Part shown: in pieces, positions 43,401 to 54,223 of the stretch
How positions within the stretch are numbered: the stretch's first letter is position 1
Layout: each line of letters starts with the position of its first letter
Assembly: GCA_000277445.1 (NCBI GenBank)
Contig: AJWJ01000027.1
Location: forward strand, 1 to 64,000
Length of the DNA stretch: 64,000 nucleotides
From: Polysphondylium violaceum
Taxonomy: Eukaryota; Evosea; Eumycetozoa; Dictyosteliales; Dictyosteliaceae
Reading direction: 5' to 3'
Made by a program: the position numbers and the translations under genes
The notes under the pieces: model-generated
The model's input: the letters and a program-made list of their open reading frames with translations, nothing else
Told to the model about the DNA's origin: nothing
The model's database searches: none

Positions 43401-43939
43401 GTTTCCCTGCCCTCTACAAAGAATGTCAACTGGGAAAATGCTTTAATCACAAAGTTTTCTGGTACTGGATTGGATTGGGTATTTATTGCTCTGCAGTCGT
43501 CTACTTTTTCACTTGCAATGTTTTTGTCGAAGGACCCACAAACAGTGGTGGAAAGGTAGGAGGAATGTGGCACACATCTGCATCTGGTTTCACAGCCCTT
43601 ATTTTCGTGGTAAATCTCAGACTTGCCTTGGTTGTCAACTCTTGGACACCTTACCATCATCTCACAATCTGGGGATCACTCATTGTCTATGGTATTCTTG
43701 AAACATGTTATAGTTTAATCTACCTAAACTACACCAGCTATTTCCATATGGTATTCTTGAATGTCGTTGGGGACCCAATATTCTTTATCTCTCTTTTACT
43801 CACAGTCATCGTATCACTTTTACCTGCCTACTCTGTATCTTATATCAAAAGAAACTATTTCCCCGAACCAATCGATGTCGCTCAAGAAATTCAAAGATAT
43901 GAAAAAACTATGGAAAAAAAGAAAATGTATAATGTTTAA
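40492..43939 (+). CDS. P4-type ATPase (phospholipid flippase)
   Basis: Two exons (40492-40758 and 40823-43939), 1127 aa, with a 64-nt intron. The splice rejoins LFEQ to FCRVANLYFLF, a hallmark P4 segment. Domains in order: a Lys/Asn-rich N-terminus; M1-M2 (KYTILTFIPKNLFEQ... ISPVAPGPSA); actuator domain with the P4-specific DGETNLK; M4 with PISLYV; phosphorylation site SDKTGTLT (Asp about 427); nucleotide-binding region with KGADTSI; hinge TGDKQETA and GDGANDVSMI; then C-terminal transmembrane helices ending with IDVAQEIQRYEKTMEKKK. The DGET and PISL motifs identify a lipid rather than a cation pump. Such enzymes move phosphatidylserine or phosphatidylethanolamine to the cytosolic leaflet, usually with a CDC50 partner. 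The length is near normal. Confidence 0.93.
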
Positions 43940-44344
43940 AGACATGATATTGTTTCCTTTGTAAATATTTATTATTTATTTATTAAAATCACTTGTATAT
44001 TTCACACAAATAAATGAAAATAGAAAAAAATATATTTAATTATGTTTTTTTTTCTATATAATAAATTAAATTTTTCTCTTTATATATTTATTTATGATTC
44101 ACACAAACAAGCTATTTACTTTGATATTATTACCTCAATTCTTCTACGGCCACGATATTGTCTAACTTCTCTCGAAATCTGATTCCCATTTGAATAAGAT
44201 TAAAGAAGTGCAAAGTTTGTCAACACTTAGTTTAGAAAATCTAAAAGTAAATATTGCCCAATTATATAGTGATGTTATCTCTAAAATATAAAAGATAAAG
44301 AAAAGAAATTTTAAGACGAATATTTATATTTAAAAACTATGATC
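43940..44344. other. Convergent intergenic region with a possible coding remnant
   Basis: About 405 bp between the P4-ATPase (+) and BCS1 (-) stops. The first half is AT-rich. On the minus strand 44285-44162 stays open for about 40 codons (SLYNWAIFTFRFSKLSVDKL, then CTSLILFKWESDFERS). That composition looks coding, but there is no ATG and no clear way to join it to BCS1. It could be a remnant or an unrecognised exon. Confidence 0.35.
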
Positions 44345-46027
44345 TTAAGAGTCATTTATTTTAACTCTTCTTTTGATAATACTACTATTACCATTTAAAT
44401 AAATAGTGTCGCTTTCTTTTTCTATTTCTAGATCTTTTTCTCTTTCTTCTTCCTCTTGCTCTTCCTCTTCTTCCTCTCCTTCTTTTTTAATATTTGCGCC
44501 ATCATGTTCAAATTCTAAATCTGAATCATTTTTTTTCTTTTTACCATTTAATTTAACCTCTTTATCTTTCATTGAAGCTGTAATGATATCATTATTCTTT
44601 AATTCTAATCTACAAGATTCCAAAAAATCATCAACAGTTTCTAAAAGATGATCGGGATCATCTCTGTGAATAATAAACCAACCTTGTAGCTGAGCAGTAC
44701 TAATTTTGTCATCCTTGATACGATCAATGATATCTTTTACCTGGTGATGATATTCCTCTGAAAAAAATCTTTGGTACATCAACTCAACCTGATGTGGAGT
44801 TGCAAAGCCCAAGTGTACTTTTAAATCAATTCTACCAGGTCTAATGAGGGCAGGTGATAATCTTTCAATGTAATTTGTAGTCATCATCAAGATTCTTCCG
44901 TCTGATGAGGCTAGGCCATCGATTGCATTTAATAGTGATGAAAAAGTGAGTGATTCCTGATTACTACTTCTCTTTACAAAGGCAGCATCGATATCTTCCA
45001 ACACTAGAATTGTATTCTTTGGACATTTTTGAATGATTCCATTTATATTTCCATCATGCACACCTTTGGCCATATTCATAATACTAATCGATTTTCCAAA
45101 CTTTCCAGCCATTGATAAAATAAAAGAAGTCTTTCCAGAACCTGGTGGACCATACAACAAATAACCTCTTCTATAGGGTACACCAGTGTTTAGATACCAT
45201 TCTTTACCATTTACAAATTTATCCAAATCATTTAAAATTGTAGATCTAACATTTTCCTCTAAAAACACTGAATCCAATACTCTCTTATTTTGAATGCATA
45301 TACATTCCCAATAAGTACAAGATGAATCTAATGAATAAATTTTTGTCTATAATAATAAATATTAATATCTATATCTAATCTATTATATCATATATAAAAT
45401 ATTAATAATAATTACTTTATCTTTTGTCATTGTTGTAGAATATTCTATTGCTACATTCATCATTTCTGTGATTAATTTTTTAGTTCCACCAAAAACTGTT
45501 AAATCTAAATAATCTTCTTTAAGACCATCCAAGCCACTTTTCTCTGAAGATGTTCTTGAAACTGAAACAAAATAACCTTTGAATCTAATCCACTGCACGC
45601 CAGTGGGTAAATACTTTAAATTTAAAGATTCATCTTCAGTACCACCCTCAAAATATCGAGTGGAAATACTGACGCCCTTGGTGCCATACAAAACATCTTG
45701 TGATCCCAACCACTCTAAAAAATTCATATACATAGAGTCGGGATAACTTAATCTAGCGGTATAATAAAATCTACTTCTAATGGAATCTACCAACTCTATT
45801 AATTTTTGTTTTACAAATGTCACCACCCATGTCAAGAATAAAATGCTGAGTGCCGCCATCATGTACTCGTATCTGGGTCCACCCACCACTGCTGCTGTAT
45901 TGTTTCCATTTTGATCTGTGGTGGATGTTGTGGTGGGTACTGTTAAAAATATAGATAATAAACTTGTCATCCAAGTCGATGTATCAACGCCTCCAAACCC
46001 TACATTTGGAGTTGGTTCAGGATTCAT
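44345..46027 (-). CDS. bcs1l: BCS1-like mitochondrial AAA ATPase
   Basis: Two exons (45416-46027 and 44345-45346), 537 aa, with a 69-nt intron in phase 0. A membrane segment at about 60-78 (MMAALSILFLTWVVTFVKQK) is followed by the BCS1-specific domain (SMYMNFLEWLGSQ, TGVQWIRFKGYFVSVSR). The AAA module has Walker A GPPGSGKTS (about 270), Walker B ILVLEDIDAAF, sensor MTTNYIERL and arginine-finger SPALIRPGRID. BCS1 translocates the folded Rieske iron-sulphur protein across the inner mitochondrial membrane for complex III assembly. An unusual extra C-terminus of about 95 residues is Lys/Glu-rich (KKKNDSDLEFEHDG, EEEEQEEEEREKD). The ATG at 46027 is the first in frame. Confidence 0.88.
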
Positions 46028-46544
46028 TTTTGTTGTTGTGTGTGATAATATATTAAAATTAAAAGGATCTATATATCTAAAAATCAAATTTTTGTGCCCT
46101 CTGTGTGTTGTGTCACCTGCTGTTTATATTAAAATGAAAAAAATACTAAAAAAAAAAAAAGAAAAAGAAAAAAAGAAAAAAAATTATTAAAATTAAATTA
46201 AACAGATAATTTTGCGAGAAAATGTACTTTGTGTGTATTTTCTGTTTAGGTGTGTTAATTTACAAAGTAGGTGGTGAATTTGGTTTTATGTGATTTGGGT
46301 GGGGGGTTTATTTGATTTTCTAAAAATAAATGAAAAGGGAAAAAACATATGTATCGTCAGACTTTTATCATTCTATCTGACAAAACTGTTTCCTTGTAGA
46401 TAAGATAACAGTAAAAACACTTTTGATGAACAAATAGAATGATGATTAAAAGTTAGTACTAATGAACGATGGTTTACATTATAATAACAATTGTATTACA
46501 TCTGTGGTGTGTGATCTTTGAAAAAAAAGAGTATAATAACAGTA
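46028..46544. other. Intergenic region upstream of BCS1
   Basis: About 515 bp, with the BCS1 promoter next to 46028 and the 3' end of the longin-roadblock gene at the other side. It contains an A-run (46149-46159), a GCGAGAAAATG element (46213-46223) like the one upstream of array member 2, and an imperfect inverted repeat at 46361-46453. Confidence 0.55.
46361..46453. repeat. Imperfect inverted repeat
   Basis: ACTTTTATCATTCTAT (46361-46376) pairs with ATAGAATGATGATTAAAAGT (46434-46453), giving 16 bp with a 4-nt bulge and a loop of about 57 nt. It is in the intergenic region upstream of BCS1. It may be a structured RNA or chance. Confidence 0.45.
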
Positions 46545-47562
46545 CTACATACCTTTATCTAATAAAATGACGGCATCTCCAATAGCCTTTTGATATATTG
46601 ATGGATCTTTATTCTTTTTACAAATACAAACCAAGGATGCTGGGCCAACTCTTGATATAATAACATGGTTATTTGCCATATCTAAAATAATTTCTTTAGG
46701 TCTATCACCTAATGATAATACTGTTGTTGTTGTTGTTGTTGTTTATAATTAATATCCAAATTCTGTTTATCTGTATCTGTATAAATACTACTAAATAATA
46801 ATAATTACAAATATCATTTGAAAATGAAAGCATTGCTTGAAGATTAGCAATCATTCCTAATGAATCTTCTGCGCCACCTGATGTCACTGATTTACCATCA
46901 TTATATACTAAAATTGAATTTTGAATACCTCTATTTGATCTTACTGTATATTATGATCATTATTGAATATGTTGAGAGAGTATTAATATTCTTTTCTTTC
47001 ATAATAACTACAATAATATTACGACTACTACTACGACTAAACATACATTGATTTATAATAGATTTTGGAGAATTTGCTATAGAATCATAAATCTTATTTG
47101 AAAAACTGTTAAACTTTGATGCATTATGAACGACTGTGTGTAAAAAATCAGTATCACTGTGCATTTCTATAAAACTTCTTAATAGTTGATTAGCAATCAA
47201 TTTTCCAAACTCTGGACCATCTGCAATATCATGAAACAAACAACATCTTAATAATGTTTTTTCATCATAAACAATTGTTATTGATGCTATTGTTGATTTT
47301 GTTGAATTGATAAACAAGATATATGTTAATTACACTATTTTAAAGCTATGTAACACTAAAATACTCTAATGGTAATAATCATACATTCACCAAACTCTAT
47401 ATATGAAACAAACATTCCTGTACTTTGTTTTGAAAACTCTTGAACAGTTGTTAAAAGTGAAGAAAACATATTCCCCTTTCCAACCATTTGAGTACTTGAT
47501 ACCCATATCTTTTCAAACAACAATGTTCCTTTACCTGTAATAATAATCGTACTTCGTAACAT
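46545..47562 (-). CDS. Longin-like plus roadblock/LC7-like domain protein
   Basis: Four exons (47385-47562, 47047-47286, 46809-46943, 46545-46720), 242 aa. Every junction preserves phase 1. The N-terminal half (about 1-115) looks longin-like: MLRSTIIITGKGTLLFEKIW, then SITIVYDEKTLLRCCLFHDI and GKLIANQLLRSFIEM. The C-terminal half looks like a roadblock/LC7 domain: NSILVYNDGKSVTSG, MIANLQAMLSFSNDI, KEIILDMANNHVIISRVGPA and LVCICKK. Both are profilin-like folds used in small-GTPase regulators such as Ragulator and MglB. The two in one chain suggest a GTPase regulator or trafficking scaffold. The protein could end at the TAG following DKGM, as chosen, or splice onward (GTATGT is present), but no downstream exon was found. 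The parent family is not recognised. Confidence 0.65.
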
Positions 47563-47772
47563 TTTCAATCCAACTATCAACCTCCTGCCTAATAAAAAGT
47601 AAATCTAATATATGAACAAAAAAAAAAATGTATAAAATCAAAAAAAAAATTAAAAAAATTAAAAAAAAAAAATCAATTTGGATGGAGATATATTTGTATT
47701 ACCAACAAAGTAATATGAAATTTAATTTATTTAATTTATTTAATTTAATTTATATATAATATACATATACTA

Positions 47773-49957
47773 TTAAATAGGATTAGTTCCAAACTTATTG
47801 TCTATAGTCCAACCAACAAAAGCCTCAATACCTTCAAATTCAGTGAGACCGAGTTTGTCATAAATCTTTGCGGTGGCTCTATTTCTGTCTTCGGCTCTGA
47901 CCCAAAATTCACGTTTATCAGTGCCAGGAAAGGCAGGGACGTCTTTTTGGGATTGATGTTTAAAGATTGACATTCTCTTTCTCATCAATTCATGTGGACT
48001 CATAGGAACGGCCATTTCAATTCTTTCTGGCTCCCATTCTTGCCAAGCGCCTCTATAGAGCCACACTTGACATTCTTGCATCCAATCGTTGTGTTTGAGT
48101 CTTTCAATGGCGGCCAAAATGGCTTTGAGGGCAACTCTATGAGTGCCATGAGGATCGGAAAGATCACCGGCGGCAAAAATGATCTCTGGCTTGACAGACT
48201 CAATAAACTTGACCATGATCTCAATGTCTTCTTCGCCGAGTGGTTTCTTTTTAACGGCACCAGTTTCATAGAATGGAAGATCGAGGAAATGGATTCTGTG
48301 GGGTTCTACACCGGCATAACGAGCGCCTGCTCTGGCCTCGGTTTGACGAATGAGGCCTTTGATCATTTGAATCTGTTTAGAGTCTGGTTGACCGGGTTCC
48401 TTGGATCGAATGAAATCCTCAACACCGTCCTCGATGGCCTTGGATTGGGCTTTGGCCTTGTCGTCCAAATTAAAGAGTTTGGCAAACTCACTGGCAAAAT
48501 TGGCAAATCTTATGGCATCGTCGTCCCACACGGCGATATTACCAGAGGTTTGGTAGGCGACGTGAACTTGATGACCTTGATCACAGAGACGAATAAATGT
48601 GCCTCCCATGGAAATTACATCATCATCGGGATGTGGAGAAAAGACAATAACACGCTTAGAGATGGGCTGTTGCGAGAGGATGTCTGTGTCCCATTGATCA
48701 TTTTGCACTTGGACGGGAAGGGGACCAAGTCTATTGGGTGGAGAGAGGTTTTGGGTGGACGAAGACAACTTGGGTGACGAAGGTTGTACTTGAGGTGGGA
48801 TGGGTCTGCCTCCAGGCCAACCATTGATTGTCGATTGCAAATATCTAAAGACCTTGAGATTTAAATTTGGACAGGGACCATAGGTCTTGATAAGACTGGA
48901 GAGATTGTTGTCGTGATACTCTTCTTCCTCGAGTTTTAATATTGGTTTGGATAGCTTTAGTGAGAGCCAAATGACAGCCTTTCTGGCGAGAATAGGTGTC
49001 CATTTGATGACAATGGGAGCACCAGTGCTATGAATAGTCCAAGGAGCCTTGCAACGTGTGATTTCGACGGCGGCAGCTTCATCAATGACCAGTTCAGTAT
49101 TGTTATGTTGTTGGAAAATGGTTGAAGGAATAGAGATGGTCTGATCACCCTCTATGGTCTTTTGTACAATGGATGCTTTGCCTTCAGAAAAAGCAACCAA
49201 TATAACTTTTTTAGATTGATACATGGTCTGTAAGCCCATAGTCAATGCATGATGAGGTACATGGTCTACACCGAAAAAGTCACTTGCAGCATCGATTCTA
49301 GTATTTTGTTCAAGATCTACAAGTCTAGTGACAGATTTAGGTGAAGTACCAGCCTCATTGAATCCAATTCTCTTGCCAATGGGTAAAAGTAATAAATCAA
49401 TACCCCCAACACTCTTTATTTCATTTTCATAGTCCAAAAGATGTTTATCCAACTCTTCTTGAGACTCAACTTCACCATTCAAGAAATGAATATTGTTTTG
49501 TTGAATATCAATATGTTCAAATAAATTTTCTTGCATAAATCTATTTTATTATTGTATTCATTAGTATTCATTCATTCATTAATTCATTCATTAGCACTCT
49601 TATTACTATTACTACTACATACCTATAATAACTTTGAATTCTTTTTCTAGAGATTGGGTAATATTCATCAGTGTTGAATGTGATTACATTTTTAAAAGAC
49701 ACTTTTTTCTCTTTGTAGAGTTTGATTAAAACATCATAGACAGTGGTTGGTGTTGAACCTGCTGATAGACCCAATACCAATGGTTTGTTTTGGTTGTTGG
49801 CTGTTTGAATGGCATCCACAATCACATTGGCTATGTATGCACTTGCTTGATCAGGATATTGATAGACCAATGTTTTTAATTTCTCTTTACTAGTAAACTC
49901 TTTATGACATTCCAATGCCCCTGTCTCCTTATTAATAGTGCTAATTCCTGAAACCAT
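47773..49957 (-). CDS. NagB (glucosamine-6-phosphate deaminase)-like/PIG-L deacetylase fusion
   Basis: Two exons (49623-49957 and 47773-49540), 700 aa. Residues 1-340 are NagB-like: PLVLGLSAGSTPTTVYDVL, VITFNTDEYYPISR and QSYYRFMQENLFEHIDI. The region that normally holds the catalytic Gly-His (GxGxxGHIxFNEP) reads LPIGKRIGFNEAG (residues 164-176), lacking the histidine and about two residues. After a Pro/Ser linker (about 358-385) comes a PIG-L/LmbE deacetylase domain with SPHPDDD (from 413) and DPHGTHR metal-binding motifs. NagB-LmbE fusions are known in Bacteroidetes. NagB converts glucosamine-6-phosphate to fructose-6-phosphate and ammonia; PIG-L enzymes deacetylate N-acetylglucosaminyl groups. 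The NagB half may no longer be a deaminase. Probably of bacterial origin. Confidence 0.85.
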
Positions 49958-50497
49958 TTTGCAATTTAATTTAATTTTAATTTAATTTAAAATAATAATA
50001 TCTTTGTTTTTCTCTCTTTTTATACACACACAACACACCACACTTTATTATGACTATAAACAAATAAATAAATAATTTAATTTGAATAAAAATTGAAAAA
50101 AATTGAAAAAACAAAACACAATGATGTAAATAAGGTGTGGGTTTTTTACAATTCAAATGTTGTCAACTGATCTTCAACCCACTTCACATATAAAATTTCA
50201 TTTTTGTGTAAAAACATAAAAAAATAAAAAAGAAAATAAAATTTTTATTCCTCATGGAATCTAATTTGGGAACATTGGGAATTTGGTAAGATAAGCCGTG
50301 GGAAATTTGATTAAACACAATGATGTGTCCCTGGGTCTTTTATAGATGGTATCATATTGTTACACAAAAGGAAATGATGCATATGTAATATCCAGTGTGT
50401 GTGATACGTACAAGTAACACTCGAGTATTGTATGTATATGCATACATCGATTACATTTATTACATTAGCATTATGACTATTATATCTATGATGTTGA
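49958..50497. other. Intergenic region between GNAT and NagB/PIG-L genes
   Basis: About 540 bp. It is the promoter region of the NagB/PIG-L gene and the 3' region of the GNAT gene. AT-rich, with a GT-rich patch at 50110-50170. No supported gene. Confidence 0.6.
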
Positions 50498-51104
50498 TTA
50501 AAGGTTGTAAATTGATTTGATTGCATCTTTGGTGATGATCATTCTAACGTGTGGAATGTTGGCTTCATAAAAGATTGGAATATTTGCATCGGTTTCAAAG
50601 CCCAAGCCTTTGTAAAACTTTTCGACATATTGTTGAGCATTGATCATAAAGAGAGGATATTGACCTTGAGTTTCAGAATAAACGTTTCTAATCACTTGTT
50701 GAACCAACTCTTTACCAAAACTTTTACCTCTAAATTCCTTCAACACTGCAAATCTTTCCAACTTGATAACATCGCACTCCATGTTTCCTTCATATTTTGG
50801 ATAATATACTTTTCTCCAACGAGAACAACCAACAGCTACTCCATCGACTTTTAATAACAAATGTTTACTAGTAGCGTCATATTCATCCCATTCTTCTTCT
50901 ACAGTGTAGTCGTAGTATATATATTAATCACACATATCCTGCTAGTGTTGTCTATCAACATGACGACTTACCTTCACTGCATTCTTGTTCAATTACAAAA
51001 ACATCATATCTAATCTTTCTAATGTCTTGGAAATCAGTGGTACCGAGATCAGTCGACACCAATTCAATATTTGCAGTTGCTGTAGGAGTAGATTCAATAG
51101 TCAT
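50498..51104 (-). CDS. GNAT-family acetyltransferase (ElaA/YjdJ-like)
   Basis: Two exons (50972-51104 and 50498-50898), 177 aa, with a 73-nt intron. The splice rebuilds RYDVFVIEQECSEEEEWDEYD, the conserved opening of this bacterial-type GNAT branch. The acetyl-CoA motif is LERFAVLKEFRGKSFGKELV, followed by PLFMINAQQYVEKFYKGLGF, where the final helix-strand packs against CoA. The ending HVRMIITKDAI resembles Dictyostelium and bacterial acyltransferases of unknown substrate. No targeting sequence is visible, so it is probably cytosolic. The substrate cannot be inferred. Confidence 0.82.
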
Positions 51105-51495
51105 GTTTAGGGATATATATACAATAAGAAAATAACAATGAAAAACATTTTTAAAACATTTTAAAACATTTTTTGTTTTGCAAAAAAAACCGAAAGGAGT
51201 GTGGAGTGCATATATTAAAAATCAAATTATATCTTTGATCAACGATCCTAAGATATTGAATGAAAACCATCAGATCAATAACAAATGAAAATGGGGTGGA
51301 TAATATGTTATGCTCAAGAATTCTTGTGTTTATTCAGCAGACATGGTAATAATGGAAAAATCAATGTCATCAATTATGGTTTAAATTTAAATTTAAATGA
51401 TAATAAATAGATATATGGGTAATGTATTTATCTTTTGTTGCAAAATGGTGCGAAATTTTAAATTTAAATTTTTGAACGATTTTATTCTTCCAAGT
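51105..51495. other. Intergenic region between RPS5 and GNAT genes
   Basis: About 390 bp: the GNAT promoter (nearest 51104) and the RPS5 3' UTR. AT-rich with AAATTTAAATTTAAAT-like runs near 51380-51475. Nothing else supported. Confidence 0.6.
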
Positions 51496-52460
51496 TTAAC
51501 GGTGGGATTTGGCGGTACGTTCTAAGGCATCCTTTTGTTTGATGGAGTAGGAGTTTGGTGAGTTTTTGCTGGCGTTGATTAATTCATCAGCAAGACATTC
51601 AGCAACTGTTCTAATGTTTCTGAAGGCAGCAGCACGACAACCTTGGGTGAGGAGGTAGACGGCGTGGTTGACTCTTCTCATTGGAGAAACATCAACGGAT
51701 TGTCTTCTGACAGTACCAGCTGAACCGATTCTAGTGGAATCTTCACGTGGACCGGAGTTCATGACAGCTTCAACTAAAACCTAATAATTAGAGTATGATT
51801 ATGTTAATTTCTGTGTTATCTATTGCTAAATCGTCTATAAATATCGATATTTACTTGGAGTGGGTTTTTATCGGTTAAAAGGTGAATGATTTCGAAGGCT
51901 TGTTCGATGATACGGACAGCCATAACCTTCTTACCAGCGTCTATATTAATAAATCGAATTGTTAGTTATATATAGGTGTGTTTAGTTTGGTGTTCTACAT
52001 ACTTCTACCGAACATCATCATGGAGTTGGCTAATCTTTCAACGATTGGGCATTGAGATTTTCTGAAACGGATCTGTTTATGTTTTGTTAGAGACATGTCT
52101 TGTCTAGTTTTCAATCAATATAGTGAATGCATACCTTGTTGTAACGACCAGCAGAGTGTGGTAAGAAAACATTCTTTTTAATACAGATGTAATCTTGTAA
52201 AGAGATGTCTGGGCAGAGGACACCTTCGTATGACCTATTGTGTTGAATGAATTGTATTAATAACTGTAAGGTTTGCTGTTTCTTGAATCATCACTGTTTC
52301 ACAATCATAGTCATCAATCACATCAATCAATCATCACACACATAATATGTATCATAATCAATCAACAACACTCAATGATTCATCATCATGTCTATGTCCA
52401 ATCATAGATAACTCTAACTTATACTAACCATTTTCCGAATAAAGTAACTTCAGCTACCAT
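51496..52460 (-). CDS. rps5: 40S ribosomal protein S5 (uS7)
   Basis: Five exons (52429-52460, 52135-52234, 52003-52072, 51855-51940, 51496-51780), 190 aa; every junction keeps phase. The start [11 protein letters not shown] is followed by [46 protein letters not shown] and [20 protein letters not shown]. It then continues [20 protein letters not shown], and [21 protein letters not shown] closes the conserved RNA-binding core. The length and ending ([10 protein letters not shown]) are normal for uS7, which sits in the head of the small subunit near the mRNA exit. Four introns make it the most finely split gene here. C-ending codons are frequent, as expected for high expression. Confidence 0.96.
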
Positions 52461-54223
52461 TTTGTGTATATAGTGACAACGGAGTAAAAAAGGACTATAG
52501 AAAAACTCGAATCTACGCTGATAAGGTCAATCAGAGGCACACGACTTTTTTAAAAAAAAAAACAATGAAAACTTTTTTTTCGAAAATAAATTCAAAATTA
52601 ATTCTTTTTTTATTCGCCTACAAAATTTTAGAACTTCGGTCGCTTTTTTTCATCGCTCGTTTTTTTACAAAGTTTGTAAATTAACCTTTTTATCTTTGCA
52701 TATAGGATATATGTGTATCTTAATGAATTGGTGATAAATAAATGTATTACATTTACAATGATGATAAAGGGCACCTTATTAGTCAGAAATATATAACGAT
52801 GGCAGGGGATAAATAATTCAACACTTTATTATTATCTAATAGTCAATCAATTAAGTTGATGCTTATCCTTTGTGTGTTTTTTATTTTTATACGACTCAGA
52901 GTATGACAGAGTGTGGTGTGTTGATCAAACAACATCAAATCAAATCAAATCATAAAGTCTTATTAATTCAATAGATAGATAGAGATTTATATTAGAGAAA
53001 ATGAATCCTTTTATTTATTTATTCCTTGGATTTTGGGAAAATGTTTGAGAAAATTATGATAATGAATGTCTTTGGTGGTGACAGTGTTCCATCAAGTTCC
53101 CAATTATCTACAACTCATCACCCAAAAAAGTTAACAATTTTGATCAAAGCTTTATTTCTCAACGACCACATCACCCTTTTTTTAAAAAAAACCGATATGA
53201 CAGGAAAAGTTTTTTTATTTTTATTTTTTTTTTTCCAAAGATTTTTTTTCATTTTTTTTTTATTTTCAAAAGCCACATAGTCATTGCAAATCATCAGATA
53301 TTATTTTTCTGCATCATAATTTAATATAGAAATATATAAAGTTGTTTTTGTGTTATTACATTTGTATTTCTAGTTTTGTGCTATTTCTCTATTTTTATTA
53401 TTTATTGTTTGTTTAGTTAGAGTGCGCATTCATTTAGAAAGAGCATTGTGCGCCACTTTTTTCCCTTTTATCACCCCTTTTACCACAAAACCATTTTTCA
53501 ACCTTTTTTCATAACCAACACCACTACTACCATAGTACAGAGAGTGCATTTTTAATTTTTTCAATATATTTTTGTTTTTTCACATCTGCAACCTATTGCC
53601 TTACGTGGGTCTATCCTATAATAGAGTGTGGTGTGTTGTGTGTGACATTGTTGCTGGAGAGTGAAAAGTGAGTGTGTGTGAGTGTGTTGTTTTTTTTTCT
53701 TTCAAGTATTTCACACACTTTGAGAGATAACTACTCAACACATTTTATTTATTACCACAACAAACAAAAAAATAGTAAATCTCTATTTTTAAAAATAGTA
53801 ATTGGGTGTTTAAATATTATTTTGTTTGCTTTTATTATTTTTTCTGTATATGAAATATAAATACATTGCCTTTTGTTAGATATAGTAACTTCTAATTTTG
53901 TAATAATATTGTATATTTATATAAATATATATCATCATCATCACCATAATTAATTCTTGTGTGTGTATTTTTTTGTTTTGCCCCCAAATCTTTAAGAAGA
54001 ATATTCTGTTTTTTCCTTTTTTTTCTATTTTTTTTTATTTTTTATTTTTTTTTCTACTCTTTGTTTGATTATTATTTATATATATTATTTATTTATATAT
54101 ATAATTATTACAACAACAAAGTTTTGTTAAACTAGTTTATTTAGTTTACTCAAATATAGTATATATATAATCAATCAATATATATTCAATCCAACACAAT
54201 CAATACATATATAATTAAATATA
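52461..54223. other. 1.8-kb divergent intergenic region
   Basis: Upstream of RPS5 (-) and the 4EHP-like gene (+). It includes A/T runs near 52550-52650 (probably the RPS5 promoter), GT-rich stretches (53400-53700) and a long AT-rich leader before the 4EHP-like start. A few short open frames lack coding character. Confidence 0.6.

Noticed and set aside
46545-46560. A further exon of the longin-roadblock gene after GTATGT
   Set aside because: A good donor is present but no open, in-phase sequence with coding character follows before BCS1; the in-frame TAG was taken as the end.
47992-48777. 261-codon + strand frame over the NagB/PIG-L gene
   Set aside because: It overlaps the intact deacetylase domain in the opposite sense and shows no protein features of its own.
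53026-53280. 84-codon frame in the intergenic region before the 4EHP-like gene
   Set aside because: The second half is only Phe/Lys from T-runs; no conserved character.
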